7,091 nucleotides of DNA from positions 1-7,091 of the forward strand of contig JAAXXJ010000148.1 of the NCBI GenBank assembly GCA_013334545.1. The letters run 5' to 3'. Under the pieces are notes generated by a model. That model saw only the letters and a program-made list of their open reading frames with translations. It was not told the DNA's origin and made no database searches. Both the position numbers and the translations under genes were made by a program. Position 1 is the stretch's first letter. Each line of letters begins with the position of its first letter. This document shows positions 5,578 to 7,091 of this stretch, one piece after another. The DNA is from Nitrospirota bacterium (lineage in GTDB: Bacteria > Nitrospirota > UBA9217).

Positions 5578-5770
5578 TAGCTCCGAAGGCCTGTACAACT
5601 ACTTGAAAAATGTATGTTACAATCGTTTCAACGTATCCTTTGCGACCATTGCGTCGCCTCAACGTGGCCTTGGGCCATCGCAGTTCCCTCGGTTCTGTTC
5701 CGGTATATCGGGGTTCGGACTGGGGCGGGACGATGCAGGGAAAGAAGGAAAGAACTTCTTGGTCACGGGC

Positions 5771-6535
5771 CTATTTTGCGGGCGCACCGGCGGAAAAGCT
5801 CTCCTGGATGTATGCCTGAATGAGGGCGAGGTCTGCCGGTTCGATGCTGATGAACTTCATGCCCATGCCGGGGTCCTTGGCGGACTCGTCGCCGAAGCCG
5901 TACGTGTACAGGACCATCGCCTCGACCCAGATGATCTTATTCTTGAGGATGAAGCTGACCGTATGCGTCGACCCCAGGGGGCGGGGATGCAGTGTCTTGA
6001 CGAACATGCCCTGCGCCGAGATAACGGTCACGAACTCCGCGCCGGTCCCCGTGCCGTCGACCGAAGCCTTCAGGTGCGTGGAGACACGCACGTTCTTCCG
6101 CGGCGTCCGCTCGACGATAGACTGGACTGCGCGGTAGAGGTCCTCGCCCGCCACCGGTTTTCTGAGATAGAGGAAGCAGCCGGCTTGCAGGCACCGGTCC
6201 CTGCCCGACGGATCGGCATAGGAGGTCTGGACCACTACGGGGACCTTGGACACTACGGGATCCAAGCGCATGCGGTCCATCAGGGCGATGCCGTTCATGC
6301 CCGGAAGGATGAATTCCGTGACGACCAGCGAGGGCACGGCGATCGACAGGAACTCGAGAGCTTCCTCCGCGGACTTCACGGTCGTTACGCTGTACCCGAA
6401 GTTCTGGAGGATCATCGAGGTCGTGAGCGCATCCTTGGGATTGCCGTCTACGACCATGATGAACTTCTTCTTTTTCTGCACTGCTCCCGGCACGTCCGCA
6501 GGCTCTCCCATGGATGATGTCAATCCTTTCCTCAT
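5771..6535 (-). CDS. Receiver-PilZ fusion protein with atypical receiver
   Basis: This 254-aa cytoplasmic protein has a CheY-like receiver (about 24-140) followed by a PilZ-like domain (about 144-245). The receiver keeps D30 of the acidic pair (V-V-D-G-N, second acidic residue replaced by Gly), T104 (V-Q-T-S) and K126 (L-R-K-P). However, the phospho-acceptor position in V-V-T-E-F-I-L-P-G-M-N-G is Glu74, not Asp. The PilZ part has R-K-N-V-R (146-150, fitting RxxxR) and I-S-A-Q-G (172-176), with Val in place of the usual Asp/Asn of the D/NxSxxG motif, so c-di-GMP binding is plausible but uncertain. The likely role is signal output to motility, exopolysaccharide or type IV pili without ordinary phosphorylation. 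The start could be Met1 (6535) or Met9 (6511). The second has an AGGAAAGGA sequence 12 nt upstream and suits the predicted promoter better. Confidence 0.88.
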   Translation of the reverse strand: MRKGLTSSMGEPADVPGAVQKKKKFIMVVDGNPKDALTTSMILQNFGYSVTTVKSAEEALEFLSIAVPSLVVTEFILPGMNGIALMDRMRLDPVVSKVPVVVQTSYADPSGRDRCLQAGCFLYLRKPVAGEDLYRAVQSIVERTPRKNVRVSTHLKASVDGTGTGAEFVTVISAQGMFVKTLHPRPLGSTHTVSFILKNKIIWVEAMVLYTYGFGDESAKDPGMGMKFISIEPADLALIQAYIQESFSAGAPAK

Positions 6536-6548
6536 CGGACCTGATTAC

Positions 6549-6557
6549 AGTATAGCA
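6549..6557 (-). promoter_or_regulatory. Extended -10 promoter of the receiver-PilZ gene
   Basis: The minus strand reads TGC-TATACT (TATACT at 6554-6549), the same extended -10 as at the pgl operon and within an identical 11-mer, TTTGCTATACT. No clear -35 is present. The start of transcription would be near 6542, leaving only about 7 nt before the ATG at 6535 and favouring the ATG at 6511. Confidence 0.42.
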
Positions 6558-6623
6558 AACCCACAACCGAAACTCCGAACCGTATCCTCGCAGACGTATA
6601 TTCTGTGCTGCGCGATCGATAGG

Positions 6624-7091
6624 TCATTCGATCCTCACTCGGTCCCCTTCCCGGACGCCCGACCCCGCGGCCGTCTCTATCACCCATCGCACCGGTCCAG
6701 GGGAAGGATAGAGGTCGCGCTGGTTGGGACGGCAGTCGCGGTCGACCCGTGAAACGGTCATCGCCGGATCGACAAAGATGATGTCGATGGGAAAGGCGAC
6801 GCTCCCCATCCAGAAAGTCACCTCCACAGGCGTTGGATAGGGAAAGAGCGCTGCCTCGTCCTTCGCAAGCTGCCGGAATCCCTGCAGCCCCCGGCGTTGG
6901 CTCTCCCCAGTATCGCACAGCACCACCACCCGGAACGAACGCGCCCTGCCGGACGGCCCCGCGGGGGTGACGGTCACGGTCATTTCCTTCGCCCTCTGCG
7001 CGGCCTGCGGCGCATCAGCGCTCTTCGCGATCTTCACCTCGACGGCCAGCACCAGGATGCCGGCGGCGATCGTGATGACGGTGATCAGGGC
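6624..7091 (-). CDS. DUF192 family protein, N-terminus outside the window (partial)
   Basis: The open frame continues to the window edge. The visible part begins with the hydrophobic stretch A-L-I-T-V-I-T-I-A-A-G-I-L-V-L-A, a signal peptide or membrane anchor, so the GTG at 7052 is not the true start. The DUF192/COG1430 core follows: G-L-Q-G-F-R-Q-L, D-E-A-A-L-F-P, V-T-F-W-M-G-S-V-A-F-P-I-D-I-I-F-V-D and a C-terminal V-I-E-T-A-A-G followed by G-D-R-V-R-I-E. The family is a small beta-fold of unknown biochemical function, often exported and anchored on the periplasmic side. The normal F-W-M-K-N-T motif reads F-W-M-G-S-V here. It ends 88 nt before the receiver-PilZ gene, in the same direction. 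Confidence 0.87.
   Translation of the reverse strand, partial: ALITVITIAAGILVLAVEVKIAKSADAPQAAQRAKEMTVTVTPAGPSGRARSFRVVVLCDTGESQRRGLQGFRQLAKDEAALFPYPTPVEVTFWMGSVAFPIDIIFVDPAMTVSRVDRDCRPNQRDLYPSPGPVRWVIETAAGSGVREGDRVRIE

Noticed and set aside
5359..5598. A 79-codon minus-strand open frame in the spacer upstream of the SQR-like gene
   Set aside because: It has no recognisable domain, runs through the palindromic repeat and the promoter, and shows no ribosome site.
5603..6517. Long plus-strand open frame of 304 codons
   Set aside because: It is antisense to the receiver-PilZ gene, whose motifs are unmistakable; the translation resembles no protein.

Overview
This window looks like chromosomal DNA of a GC-rich anaerobic or facultatively anaerobic bacterium. 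The clues are a membrane 4Fe-4S (NapH/polyferredoxin-type) protein, a sulfide:quinone-reductase-like flavoprotein, an FNR-type operator, a fused receiver-PilZ protein and evidence for selenocysteine use. A Desulfobacterota (Geobacter-like) or Nitrospirota relative would fit, but this is an inference and no marker gene is present. All convincing genes lie on the minus strand, so transcription runs from high to low coordinates.

Read in transcription order: (1) 6624-7091 is a DUF192 protein whose N-terminus runs off the window. (2) 5771-6535 is a receiver-PilZ fusion whose receiver has Glu in place of the phospho-acceptor Asp. (3) 5327-5770 is a 444-nt gene-free stretch holding an inverted repeat and a sigma70-type promoter. 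(4) 4136-5326 is an SQR-like flavoprotein with three cysteines at the positions expected for catalysis. (5) 3840-4091 is a small thioredoxin-fold gene read through an in-frame TGA at codon 15. (6) 2778-3782 is a NapH-like membrane polyferredoxin preceded by an FNR-like box and an extended -10 promoter. (7) 379-2642 is a tight three-gene operon: 6-phosphogluconolactonase, NAD-dependent epimerase/dehydratase and nitroreductase. (8) 42-385 is a frameshifted, N-terminally truncated remnant of a DUF922 (HExxH) protein. (9) 1-21 may be the first codons of another gene.

The main discovery is the small gene at 3840-4091. Conventional gene calling would start it at a GTG (4031) that has no ribosome binding site and would lose the first beta strand of the fold. 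Reading from the ATG at 4091, which has a good Shine-Dalgarno, crosses a TGA at 4047-4049. Directly after that TGA the RNA can form a bacterial SECIS-like hairpin: a 5-bp stem, a G/A mismatch, a 4-bp stem and a GGUC apical loop 17 nt after the TGA. Its geometry and loop closely resemble those of E. coli fdhF. I therefore read it as an 83-aa selenoprotein with Sec15, co-transcribed with the SQR-like enzyme. SQR makes sulfane sulfur from sulfide and passes electrons to quinone; a selenol thioredoxin-fold partner could handle the persulfide product or the active-site disulfide. The downstream polyferredoxin could link the same quinone pool to low-potential electron carriers, but it has its own FNR-type promoter. 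These functional links are inference.
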